The notes under the pieces are model-generated. The model was not told the origin of the DNA, searched no databases, and saw only the letters and a list, made by a program, of their open reading frames with translations. Positions 22,401 through 34,245 of a stretch of DNA of 64,000 nt are shown piece after piece. Source of the DNA: Gaeumannomyces sp. JS-464. Its lineage: Eukaryota > Ascomycota > Sordariomycetes > Magnaporthales > Magnaporthaceae. Each line of letters opens with the position of its first letter. The first letter of the stretch is position 1. The DNA is taken from the NCBI GenBank assembly GCA_002197995.1, contig NGZR01000002.1, positions 6,572,001-6,636,000 on the forward strand, written 5' to 3'. Position numbers and translations under genes: made by a program.

Positions 22401-25400
22401 GTCTTCAGAAAACCCATACTTCTGGCGGAGAGGCTCGAACGCCACAGGACGGAATTCGGTTGGGGCGAAGGAGGCATATTCGGTGACGAAGGACTCGTCC
22501 ATGATGGAGTCCTCCATGTCAGGATCGGCAGCGGTACCAGCCTCTGCATGAGGTTGGGTGGGAATCGCGGGGGTGCCGCAGGGGACTCGACAGGAGAATT
22601 TAAAGCCGCGTCGGAAGCAGGCTCGCCTACCGGCTTGGTAGCATTGTCGACTAGGGGTCCATTGACAGGGTCCGCGACAGGGCCCGCGACAGGGCCCGTG
22701 AGCGGGTCGGCGGCGGATTCCGCAATTGCGTCGGCGGTGGGTTCCGCGGCGGCGGCCGGCTCCGCAATTTCCTCGGCGGCAGCCTCTTGAGCTTCAAGTT
22801 GGGCTTCAAATTGGGCTCCAGTAACCGGGCCAACCACCGGCCCAGACGCAGCTTCGGCACCAATCTCGGGTGCAGAATTAGGAGAAGGCTCATTAACGAG
22901 CGCTGCAGCAGCCTCAGGCTCGGCAGCGAGTTCTGCAGTTGCCTTGGGCTCGTCGGAAGGCTCAAGCGCGTGCTCAGGCGCGTGCTCAGGCGTCGCCTCG
23001 GTGGCGGGGTTTGGTGCGTCCTCTGAAAAAGGCTCTGGGATGGATCCTGCGGCAGCCTCGGGCTCAGGCGCAGCCTCCAAGGAAGGCTCGGGTGCAGCCT
23101 CGGGCGTGACTTCTGCAGCAGCCTCTGCAGTGGCATCTGCTGCAGCGCCGCTCTCCGCGACAGCCTCATCGGCCACCACGGGCGCCAGTTCGTTGGCGGC
23201 CTCTGCACTGGGTTCGGCCGAAGAATCACCCACTGGCTCAGCAATGTCCAAAGCTGGCTCCTCAGGGGGCTCGGTGGCTGACTCGACAGCAGCCTCGACA
23301 GGCTCCACAACGGAATCACCTGAGACTGGTTCGATTGGTGCCATGCCAGCCTCCGCCTCTGGTGCTTCTTCCGCTTTGAGCTCCTCGGGCTCGATCGTTA
23401 GGACTTGGACAGTATCATCACCACCATCGGTGGCTACACCCTCGGTCGCCTGATTAGGCGTGTTTTCGTCTTCTGTGCCGTCCGCCTGAGGCCAGTCTTT
23501 GGTGTCTGCCGCCGCCAGTCCAACTGGTGCTTCTTCCGGCAGGGCTTGTTGCTGCCGTTGGATATCTTCTTCCGCGCTTTCCCCCACCTCGGCGGAATCT
23601 TGATCCTGCGGCAGACCCTCATCGACAACGTTTTCCATGACGTCCTGTCCGCCGTTCTTCTCTCCTTGTGCAGCAGGGGAAACATGGGGATCATCAATGC
23701 CCTTAGGCTGATCACCAGCCTCTAGCAAGCTCTCTTCCCCAAGTTGACAACCAGACACAGTCACAGCCTCTCCCTCATCCTCAACTTCAGAGTTGACGGC
23801 CGGTAAAGAGGGGCACTCACCTTTGTCCGACCTTTCTTGCGCTGGGGTCACGACCGGCACCGGAATTGGCCCAACAGTATCTCTGCTCTCATCCAACTCC
23901 GGCGCATCTGTCTTCACCTCCCCCGCCCCCTTCGGTATATCACCAGCTGCCGGCACTGCAGGCTCGGGGCAGAGGCTTCCTCTGGAGCAGGGGCCACTTC
24001 AGCAGCGGCATCTGGAACGACTGCCTCTTCTGGAACTGGCTCGGTAGCGGCCTCTTCGGGGGCCGGCTCTGCAGCGGGCGTCTCTTCGAGGGCGGCCTCT
24101 GCGAGGGGTGCCTCCTCGGAAGTAGCCTCGGCAGTAGGGGCCTCTTCTAGAGCTGGCCCCACTGCAGCCTCCGCAACGGAAGCTTCAGGAGCAGCCTCTG
24201 TGACTAGGGTAGCTTCAGCAGCAGGAGCTTCTTCTGGAGCAGGCTCTGCAGCGGGCGTCTCTTCGAGAGCGGCCTCTGTAAGGGCGGCCTCTTCGGAAAT
24301 AGCTTCAGCTGCAGGAGTGTCTTCTGGGGCAGGTTCTGCAGCAGACTCCACAGCGTGCGTTTCCCCAGCCTCTACGGCTAGGGTAGCTTCAGCAGCAGGA
24401 CCTTCTTCTACAGCAGGTTCCGCAGCAGCTTCAGCAGTGGGCGCTTCTTCAGTGGCAGCCTCCACAACAGAAGCTTCTTCAGGGCCGGCTTCAGCGATTG
24501 GGACGGCATCGGCAGCGGGAACCTCTTTTGGAGCGGTAGCCTCTTCTGGAGAAGGTTCCGCAGCTGCCTCCACAGCCTGCGCTGCTTCAGGGACTGCCTC
24601 TACAACGGGGGCCTCTTTGGGAGCTGGCTCTGTGAGAACAGCCTCCTCGGGGTAGCTTCGGCAGCAGCCTCAACAGTGGGGGCCTCCTCTGGAGCAGCTT
24701 CCGTAGGAGCAACCGCTTCCTCAGTAACAGCGGCCGCAGCAGTCACCTCTTCGGGCACTGGCTCTGCGGCGGGAACCTCTTCGAGGGCGGCATCTGCAGC
24801 AGGAGTCTCCCCTATAATGGCTCCTTCGGAAACTGGCTCTGCAGGAGCAGCTACTTCTTCGGGGACAGCCTCCTGCGTGGCGTCAGCCTCTGGAGCAGCT
24901 TCTGCGGCTAAATTCTGCTCGGCAGCGGGTTCCTCTGGGGCTTCTTCTGCTGCGGCCTCTGCAGGTGCAGAGTCTGCCTCGGGAGCGGTCTCTTCAGCAG
25001 AAGCCTCCGCAGCGGGGATTTCAGTAGCGGGCTCCTCTATAGCGGATGCGGCGACTTCTTCTGGCGCAACGTCCATAGGGGCAGGGGTCTCTTCGGGAAC
25101 AGTCTTTGTTGAGGCAACTGCTCCCTCCGGGCTAGCCTCCGCAGGGGCGGGCGCTTCTTCTGTGGCAGTTTCGGCTGGAGCAGGCGCCTCCGCAGACACT
25201 GCCTCTCCCGATGCAGAGACCTCATCGGGGGCCGGAATGGGGGCCTCTTCGGGAACAGGTGCGGCGGCTTCTTCCGCCACGGCCTCCTCAGATGGTGCCT
25301 CTGCAGCCGCAGCAGCCACTTCAGAGGCAGGTCCTTCAACCGGCGTGGGAGTACCTTCAGAAGCGGGCTCTTCCGTCGGGACAGGCTCTGGTGCAAAAGC

Positions 25401-28400
25401 TACTTCATCCGATTCCGATCCCGCAGCTGGTGCCTCAACCGGGGCCTCTGGAGCTGGCTCTGCAGCAGCGCCGGTAGGAGAGTCGGCAGGAGTCTCTGCA
25501 GGGGCGTCTCCATCCTTCCCACTAGCTGCTGTAGCAGCGACAGCGTAAGCGACGCCAGCAGCAGCGACAGCGACGAAAGCTTCATCTGATTTCTCCGTTA
25601 AGGCATCTGCATCACCAGAAGGTTCGGTAGAAGTGTCGCCAATAGCCTCGACTCCGTCGTCACAGGGGGCATCCGCAGGAGCATCAGCTTCGGCAGAAGC
25701 ATCGGCGGGAGCAGTGGGAGGCGTATCCGCGGGGACCTCGTCGCTAGCAGGGACCTCGGGCTCCGGTAGCAGGTTCGGTAGCAGTCTCTGTGGCATTCGC
25801 CTCCACTTCAATTGCCTCGGCCGGGACAGATTCGCCCTTGGCTTCCGTCTCCAGGCCAGTAGCCTCTGGCGCGGCCGCGACCTCTGAGTCGGCGACAGGG
25901 GCAACCTCGGGTGCAGACTGCTCTTCATTTTCTGTGGGCTTGTCTTCGGTCGCCTCTTGGGGCTCCGCAGCCGAGTCGGCTTGGAAGTTCGCACCTTCAA
26001 CCTTGGTGATAACCTCTTCGACTGGTTCGGGAGCGGCTTCAGGCTCAACGGCAGCAATTTCTGCAGGTTCGGTGCTCTGGCCGGATTTGGCAGCCTCTTC
26101 CGGTGCAGAAGCTTCGGGAGTGCCCGATGTCTCTACAGCGACTGGAGCGTCCATGGTCACTTCCGGTGTCGAATCGGTCGTAGCCAGAGCCTCTTTGGGA
26201 GTAATCTCTGCAGCAGCAGGTTCAGAAGCCACTCCAGTTGGTCCTAGAGCTCCGGCAGCTAGCGCGTCCTCCGCCGCGACTGCAATTTCCTCGGAAGCAG
26301 CGGCCTCTCCGGGGGTTATAACTTCCCCTGTGGTAGGGGCTTCCTCTGAAGCCGGCACTTCTTCAGCGGCAGGGGCCTCTTCGACAACTGGTGCCTCCTC
26401 CGCGATATGAGCTTCCCCTGCGGCTGGCGCCTCTTCGGCGACTGTAGTTTCTTCGACGGCAGGAGCCTCTTCGACAGCAGGAGCTTCTTCGATGGCAGGG
26501 CCCTCTTTGGTGACAACGGCTTCCTCCCCGGCAGGAGTTTCCTCCGTGGCTGACGCCTCTGCAGCGACTGGTGCCTCCTCCGCAATCGCAGCTTCCTGAG
26601 CAGCAGGGGCCTCTTCGGCGATAGGGGCTTCTTCGGCGACTGGCATTTCCTCCGTAGGGGACTGCTCAATGACTGCAGATCTCTCCGCAACCGGAGCTCC
26701 GTCAGTGGCCTCGACGGCCTCTTGAGCGTCATCGTTCTTGGCTGTAGGGTTCGTTTCGCATTCGGCTGACGCGGAGACACCCTCCGTCACTATTTCTGTG
26801 GTAACACTTCCTGGTTCTTCGGCGGGTGGCGGAGCAGATGCTGCAGGCTGCTCGGGTGCTGGAGGCTCGTCAACCGCAGTCTCGTCATCGGGCATGCCGT
26901 TCGATTCCGCTGGTTCCGGGGCAACAGTTTCCGGCTGATTTGCCTCTTCCTGCCTTGACTCGCCTGCTTCTGGCTCTCGAGAATCTTGGACAGGAGGATG
27001 AGCGGTATCATCAGCAGCATCTCCGTCGACAGCTGTCTCTGCGGCTGCAGGCACAGTCTCGTCTGCCTTAAGCTCTTCAGGAGCCTCGGCGGCAGCCTCT
27101 CGCGAGGGAGTGTCCACGCCCTTTTCCACATCGGTAGCATATATTGATGCTGGTCCAGTCTCACTCTCATCTGCCTCTGGTGACACCTCTTCTTGGGTCG
27201 CCTCAGTAGCGGTAGGGAGCTCCGGCTGAGCTGGAGTCTCTGCTTGTTCCTCGATCGGGACAGCATCAGAAGCAGGAGCTTCCCCATCTGCCTTAGCTTC
27301 ATTTGCCGCAGTGTTCGACGCGGCGGGATTCTCCGTTTGAGTAACAGCGGTCTCATCCTTCGACTCCTCATCCTCAGCATTAGTCGCCGTGAGGTCAGCC
27401 ACATTGACACATTCGGGTGCCGGCTCTTCCACAGGCTCTGCGGCGATCTCAGCTGCAGGCTCAGATGCGGCTTCTAGCGTGGCTTTTATCTCCTCGTTAG
27501 AGCCAGGAGAAGCTTCCTCGGCGAGGTCGGGCACAGCTTCTTGCGTAGCGGCTTCAGCATCTGGACCGGCCTCAGGGCCCTCGACTACCGCGGCGTCTAG
27601 TTCCGATTCTCCTGGTGCAGAGACCGGCTCATCGGCCGCAGCCGCAGTCTCTGCAGCCTGCTCTACCGGCGCCTCTTGGGCCACCCCATCAGCCTCAAAT
27701 GCGGGGTTTGCTGGCGGAGCATCGACAGTTGCCTCAGTAGCCTCTGTTTGTACTTCTTGCTCGGGAGTGGCCGCGAGGTCCTCTTTGTTTTCATCGGCCT
27801 CGACATTGTGCTGCGACTGCTCTGTTTTGGGCTCTTCGTTGGCCGCATCTACCGGGGAACCCCCCACCGCAGCCCCCGTTGGGGCAGCTTCGGTAGGCTC
27901 CTCGGCTATGGGCGCAATGGGGTCCTCTGACTCTGTTTGTTGTTCCGGATCCGCTTCCGTAGCTTTTGGCACTTCATCATTCTCCAGAGCAGATGCTGGT
28001 GCCTCCTCGGCAGATGCCGGTGCTGCTTCGGTAGGTTCTGTAATTGACTCTGCGGCGGTCTCTGTGGGTTGCTCTGAAGCTGCAGCAGAAGTCTCTTCGG
28101 GAGCAGGAGTACCCTGGAGGGCGGCCTCTGCCTCGGAAGCCTGAGGAACAGCCTCCTCGGCGGGAGTGTCGGTGGAGGCCATAGCGGTAAGTGCCTCTTC
28201 TGCAACAGGGTCCTCTGCAGTGGCAGTCGTTTCCTCGGAGGAGGCCTCGTTGGCGGGAGCATCTGAGGTCTCGGCCTCTGGGGCGGGGGTCGCTTCGGGT
28301 ACAGCCTCAACAGCAGCCGCCTCTGTAGGAGCAGCCGCCTCCTCAATAGCAGCTTCTGCCGCGGGAGCTTCAGGGGCAGCCTCTGTCGTGGGAGCTTCTG

Positions 28401-30403
28401 GGATATTCTCTGCCACGGCGGCTTCGGGGGTGCCCCAAGTAGCGGGAGCATCAAGGGAGGCCTCGTGGGTAGCCTGTGAAGCGGGAGCTTCCTCAGGGAT
28501 GGCCTCGTCGTCGGCGGCTTCCGCGACTGGCTCCGGTCTTGGCTCTGATGTTGACTCTGGCTCAGCCTCCGGCTGCTTCGAGGCGGCCTTCTTGCCCTTC
28601 TTCTTTTTGCCCCTGCTAACACCCTCAGTGACATCCTCGGTAGGTGTCTCTTCGACATCCTGTTCAGAAGCTGACTCGGTCGCGGTCTCTGTAGCTTGGT
28701 CTGCAACAGGCTCCGTAACAGCTTCCTCTGCAGAAGGCTCTTCTAGGGCAGTTTCGACAGCTGGCTCTGGGTAGACTCTGTAGTTGCTTCCATAGTGGGC
28801 TCTGCGGTAGGTCCGGCGGTAGAGTTGGCGTTAGGTTCTGCGTTGGATTCTGCAGGAGTTTCGTCGATGGGATCTGCAACAGAATCAGCAGCAGATTTTG
28901 TGGTCTGCTCCGCAGAAGTCTCAGCGGCGGATTCTCCAACAGGTTCGGTATCCGCAGTGACCTCAGTGGCCGCGACGGTTGGCTCTGCGGCAGCCTCGGT
29001 AGCGACATCTGGCTCAGCAGCCGGCGCAATACCGGACTCGGTATCTGCTTCTGCAGGGGGTGCGGCAGGCGTCTCTACGGCTGACTCTGTAGCTGATTCT
29101 GCAACATGTTCGATGGCGGATTCAGCAGCAGAATCGGCAGCAGGCTCTGTTGCGGGCTCGATTGCAGGCTCGATGGCAGGCGCGGTTGCAGGCTCGGGGG
29201 CGGGCTTGGCAGCAGCATCTGACTCGGCAGAAGCCGATTCGACAACCACCTCCGCTGCGGACGCGTCAGCAGCCTCTGTGACAGGCACAACGTCTGTCTC
29301 TGGCGGCGGTGCGGTGGCAGGCTCTCCGGCGGTGGGGCTCTGCTGCGGGCTCAATAGGCTCTGCGCGGCGCATCAATCGGCAGCTTCGACATCTGCCTCT
29401 GCAGATGCGGCAGCTGGTTCGAGAGCTGGCTCAGTAGCTGACTCTGTAGTTGGCTCAACAGGCTTCGTGATGGGCTCTGCAGTGGGCTCTTCCATCGACC
29501 CAGTGGCTGGATCCGTGGCCACCTCTGGTTCGACTTCCAGAGCAGCGGCCTTCTTGCCCTTCTTTTTCTTCTTCCTGGACGTAGCGGCCCGGTTTGATTC
29601 GTCGTCGGCACCCACATCCTCCTCAGTTGGGGTGGGGGATGGCTCGGCGACCGATTCTGCAGTTGGCTCCGAAGTCGGGTCGGCTTCGACTGCCGACTGT
29701 TGAGATGCACCCTTCTTGCTCTTCTTCTTCGGCTTGCCAGAATCTGGCAAGATGTCTTCAGCAGACTCTTCGGCTACTGTTTCTGGTTGTGCGACTGCAG
29801 GCTGAGCAGCGCCCTTCTTGCCCTTCTTCTTCTTGGACTTGGTAGAGGCCCGTGCATCGGTGTCGGATGCCTGGGTAGTGGTGTCATCGACAGTCGAAGC
29901 CGCTATTGACGCTGTGACATCGCCCGAAGTCTCAGTCTCATCCAGAGGCGCATCCAGAGTCGCTGTGGAGGTCTCGAGTGAGGCTGCCTTCTTGCTCTTC
30001 TTCTTCTTCCTTGTTGGCGGATCCCACTCGTCCTCTGCTGGTGCCGTGGGCTCAGTCCCGATTTGCTGCTCCGTGCCATTTTCAGGCGCGAAGTCGGCAG
30101 TGGCGGCCTTGGCGGCCTTGTCCTTCCTCTTCTGCTTCTTCTTTGAAGGAGTACTTACGGGCAGCGCCCATACACCTTCAGCCGCTTGCCCATTGCCTGC
30201 GGCCAGAGTCAGCTTCTGAATGCATCGCCAGTGTTTCCAGGCACATTTGCAAACTCACCATTGGCGGCCCCCTCGTCGTCTCTGTCAGAATCAGGGCCCA
30301 TGAAGTACTGGACGTTGGAGTGGTCGGCGAATACCGGAGGTTCGTACTCGGTGACAGCAATGTTATCAAAATTTATGGTAGAGACTGCCGGTTCAAACTC
30401 CAT
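19477..30403 (-). CDS. Giant Glu/Ala/Pro-rich repeat protein, involucrin-repeat-like, with many frame breaks
   Basis: A single very long gene, about 3,600 residues if its frames are joined. The first exon (30403-30259, MEFEPAVSTINFDNIAVTEY) splices over a 62-nt intron to 30196 in phase (AANG/NGQAAEG). The N-terminal part holds Lys-rich blocks such as KKKKSKKAA, KKKKGKKGA and KKKKKGKKAA, separated by acidic text, as in fungal involucrin-repeat proteins. The middle 7 kb is an irregular repeat built on E-x-A-P-A-A-E/P-E-E-A-P units. The C-terminal 2.5 kb has a hydrophobic stretch AAWATGAVAAVGVASLM, two poly-His tracts (6 and 9 His), Ser/Arg-rich text and the end FRAVFKKLFA. The frame changes near 29370/29338, 28770, 25764, 24650, 23966, 22571, 22282, 21645 and 21285, with repeat text continuing across each, and no GT-AG introns fit. 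Function unknown; probably an extended structural protein. Confidence 0.75.
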
Positions 30404-33400
30404 TTCTAATCGTGTGTAAAGTGGGAGACCGACGTCCTTATCAACGCAGCGAGGAGCTGCATGGGCTTGCTAGGTCGCGCGGCGCAGTCGACGTCACCGG
30501 TCTTGTGGAGATCGGTGTGCCGGCGTACGTTTTACAGTGACCTTTTTGGTGTAAGGGATGTATCCTTGGAGCCACTTTGAGAGGGCAGGTTGTGTGTCCA
30601 GTGGCTGGAATCGGTGAGGCCGTGTAAGTGGATCAAGATGTGGAACAATAGCAGAAGGTTGTGGAGGGAGCTTCCTGGGTATTGGGGTATAATGCAATAC
30701 AAAAACGAGGCTTCCGGCCGTCATGGAGAGAACGTCAAGAATTCGCAAAGGCCTATGCACTGGCAATACCTGGATGATGCCTGCAATAAGCTGGAGAAGG
30801 GAGAAAGGGGGAATATTGATTTGCTCAAGAGCTGGATTTTGACAGCGGCTGCTAGAGGCGAGGGGAGAAAAGTCTGCGAGGTGGTCAGGGGACCCTGGAT
30901 CAACTAAGGCCCTGGTCATCCACAGAAAAAGAAAAAGGCAAGACGAAAAAAGCTACGAACCCCACGGGTAGAACGGACAGTCTCCGGCAATCCAAGATCA
31001 AAAATCCAACCTATGCCTGGAGCTCAAACGATCAATATCGTGCCCGCGCATCATTGGCCCGATGGCTGCCCGGGTGGCGCCACGTAGTCGGGGACGGGTG
31101 TGTGCTGGGATGCACGGGGAGTGCTAGAGGACGGCAGGGAGGAAACCGGGTGGACAATGGGCGGCGTGCAACCACCCAATCCATGCCCGGCTGTTTTTCG
31201 TAGGCAGGTAGGTACCTGGAAGCAAGTATCACACCCATCAAGCAGCAGAAACACCAACGGGATGCTGTAGACAGCCCTCGCGGCTCCGGGGTCTGCAGGG
31301 AGCCAGACCGGGCGGAAACATGCGGCTTCACAAGCCTCGACTTTAGCGAATGGCCCGCGCCTGCAGCGTGCTGCAGTAGTACTGCGCGTCCCACAGTGGC
31401 AGACCGCGGGGGCTCACTCTGACTGGACACGCCGAGACGGCCGGCCGGATAGCGGCCCAACTTGCTCGACCCTGAGTGGCGCACACCGGTCCCCCCAGAA
31501 TAGGTAGGTCGGGCACGCATGATTGCAATGTGATGAATGAAGGCGCACAGCATGCCGGACCCAAGTTTTTGGAGATGATGGACATTGGACATGAATCGAG
31601 ACAGCTGGTTGGGCATTGGGTCTTTGGTCTGTCTTGGGGTTGCTGGCATTGGGCGGCTTCGGTGCGCCCATCCCCCGCACCATGCAATGCCGCGGCTCCC
31701 CGTCAGCCGCCATCAACAAACAGCCTTCCGCGAGATCCTAGAGGTGGTCAGCGATAGTCGATGGCCAGAGGGCGAGGAGTCAGCGCTGATCGCCCGGGAG
31801 CCCGTCATGCGGTGAACCGTCGTCGTGGAGCCTGTAGCGGTGGGCTTCCGCCTCTCCCTCAATCCTAGCGGAAAGGGATGGCTGGACCAGGAGACCAATT
31901 GCGCTGTGGTGACCCAGAGGCACAGACTGGTCGGCCCTTGCACGCCCATTGATGGCTAGGTGAGTTATTTGTTTGGCCGGAGCTCGCCTCGATGGGTCAA
32001 AGGAGGGACGGCTGGATGGACAGAGGGACGGATTGATAGCATGACAGATAGTGAGAGGGACTGGGCCCGCCTTGCTCCCAACACGAACCCGACACCCCGA
32101 CCAGCGACGAGCAGTCTGCAATCGTTGCATTGGAGAGCAAGCAGGGCATTGGATCAAGGGTGCATTCCGGCCAGCAGCCGAGGCAAGATACGCCCGGGCC
32201 AGGCCATTGGCGACCGTCAATTGACGAGCAATTGGCCAGCTGCAGGAGGCCAGGCGCGATAGTCGAAACATGCGTGCAGGTACCCATTGATCTTCCGCGA
32301 CAGACCGATTTGGGATAGAGGGCGAGGCGGGGTGAGGCGGACATGGATGAGTGGTGACAGTTGTCGAATGGATGCACGCTCCCCAAGCTGTGGTAGGTTG
32401 GGTGGATTCGAGATTTGCTGGTCTGCTACGTGGCAGGCGATTGAAGGCTGGCCGGCAAGAGCGCCCCTGCAAGGCGACGCAAGGCGACCCAAATGGCTCA
32501 AAACGGCCCAATCCGGGCTGGCGGCAGGTGGCAGAATGCGTGGGGCATCTGCATGAGTGCTCAATGGCAGCCCGTCCAAGAGGGAATTGAGCGCAATGCC
32601 AGGAGGAGAGGGGAAGAGGGGGGGCAAAATCACTCCCAGCGGGAAGTGGTCCAGGCATCAATTGGCGAGTAACCGTCGGGCTTACGTTTGATTGATTTGA
32701 TCCACTAGTCCACCTCGCCTGCCGCCCGTGCATGTGCTGGCTGCACAGTCGATCGGCACTCGCTCCGGGCTCCCGCACCACTTAGGTCCCCTCTGCTTCC
32801 CGCTCAGTCTCGCTTCCACTGATTGCGTGCCACTGGAATCCAGCGATGTGCAGCCACACACGTGCTCGGCTTTTGACGTTTGCGGCGCGTGGGGGTTTCC
32901 ACAAGGCAGCAGAAAGACGTGCGTGCGTCGAACACCACCTGCTCAGCGGAGACGACCACGCGCAAAAGCACATGTAAATTTCTCCCCTTTTTTGTTCCGT
33001 TTGCCAAAATCGAGGCTTTCCAGAAAAAGAGGTACGCCAGCGTCCGAGTCAGGAATCCTGCCCTTTTTCGTCATCTTAAATCCAAAGATCCAAGGCATGG
33101 ATGCTCCACGCCCGTCAGGCCTGCCTCGGTCTGCCTCCAAGAAATACGTGCCATCAGCCCAAGCACCCTGGCTTCAATGCGGTGGATCTCTCGGCACTTG
33201 CTGGACCAAAAGACCAACACCTAAACCTTGCATGTTTTGGGCCTCATCGTCGATCGTCGACCTTCTCCATTGTTTGTTTGCGCCTGTGTTGCATCTACCA
33301 ACCGTAGTGGACGCTGTTCTTCAGTGGCCGCCAGGCGACGAATCGAGGCACCAGGACCCTGGTCACGGCTGCTCGCCACTCTCACTGGAACGCATACCCC

Positions 33401-34245
33401 TGCTTTCAACACGATGCCTCTTCGCTGCCCGGAAATGGACTTGGTTCCCGTTCCAATGAGCAGACTGAGAAACTTGCCCTAGGTAATTCGAGATGTCTTT
33501 GTCACAATGAAGCTGCCCAACCCTACTATTCTCTTGGTCGCTACCTATCATCACCTTTCACCGTTTCCGGGAGATCGTCGTCGGTTTAGTAGAGGGTTCC
33601 TAGTCTTTGTCACGTTTGACTGGAAGTGCCTTCCTCGCTGCCTCAGTCCTTCCCAATGCATTGGGCGAGGGATCACGAGATGAATTTTTTTTTGTCCCAC
33701 TACGGCCTACCTTTGCACTCTCCCCTCTCATCATACTCGGTATTGGAGCGACACACCGTGAGGCATCCTCTAGGTCGTCCGCATGAATGTATCCACTGTT
33801 TTTGAGCTGCTTAGGCATTCCCAGACCAACAGGGAGGCATTGTGGCAGGCCCTTGAGTCCCGGGCAACATGATCCTGTGTCAAATATTATCGGCCTACGA
33901 TTCTGAATCTGGACTGCCAGAAACTCTCGATGATTTTGTTATGTATGCGTTCCTTTGTTGCCGGATTAGGGTTGACTATAGCATCATATTGGATCTGGGC
34001 AGCCCTCTCCTTTGGATTCCCAAAGCAGCGCACACATACTTGCGATGAATGACCGCCTCTTGTTGAGCCAGCGTCAGGAGAATGTAATTTATAATGTACG
34101 TCCCGTTCTCCCGCCCGGCAAGCGCCCTCTCTTCGGTGGCCCCCTCCTTTCTTTGTGCATTTATACTATTCCGTGTAGCCCACGAGAAAACACCAAATCC
34201 CACACACTACGGTTTATATATATACAACAAAACGCAGTTTTTACA
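30404..34245. other. Long divergent intergenic region, no supported gene
   Basis: This 3.8-kb spacer lies between two outward-facing genes. Many short overlapping frames occur on both strands (for example minus 31.0-32.8 kb), but none has a domain or gene-like codon bias. G/C-rich purine-pyrimidine strings (GGGACGGCTGGATGG-like around 32000) suggest low-complexity promoter DNA or a non-coding transcript. Confidence 0.5.
34213..34224 (+). promoter_or_regulatory. TATA-like element upstream of the 34246 gene
   Basis: TTTATATATATA lies only about 22 bp before the chosen ATG. It would imply an extremely short leader, or transcription starting inside the gene, so its role as a TATA box is uncertain. 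Confidence 0.3.

Noticed and set aside
22944..28774. Plus-strand Ala/Ser/Gly-rich frames, up to about 290 codons
   Set aside because: They are the exact antisense of the Glu/Ala/Pro repeat gene; their composition follows from complementing GAA, GCC and CCT codons.
31032..32781. Minus-strand frames of 205 and 333 codons
   Set aside because: Pro/Ser/Arg-rich text with no motif, overlapping in several frames; no coding bias.
34012..34245. In-frame upstream extension of the 34246 gene
   Set aside because: The segment contains TATA-like DNA and lacks coding bias; the ATG at 34246 begins the biased region.
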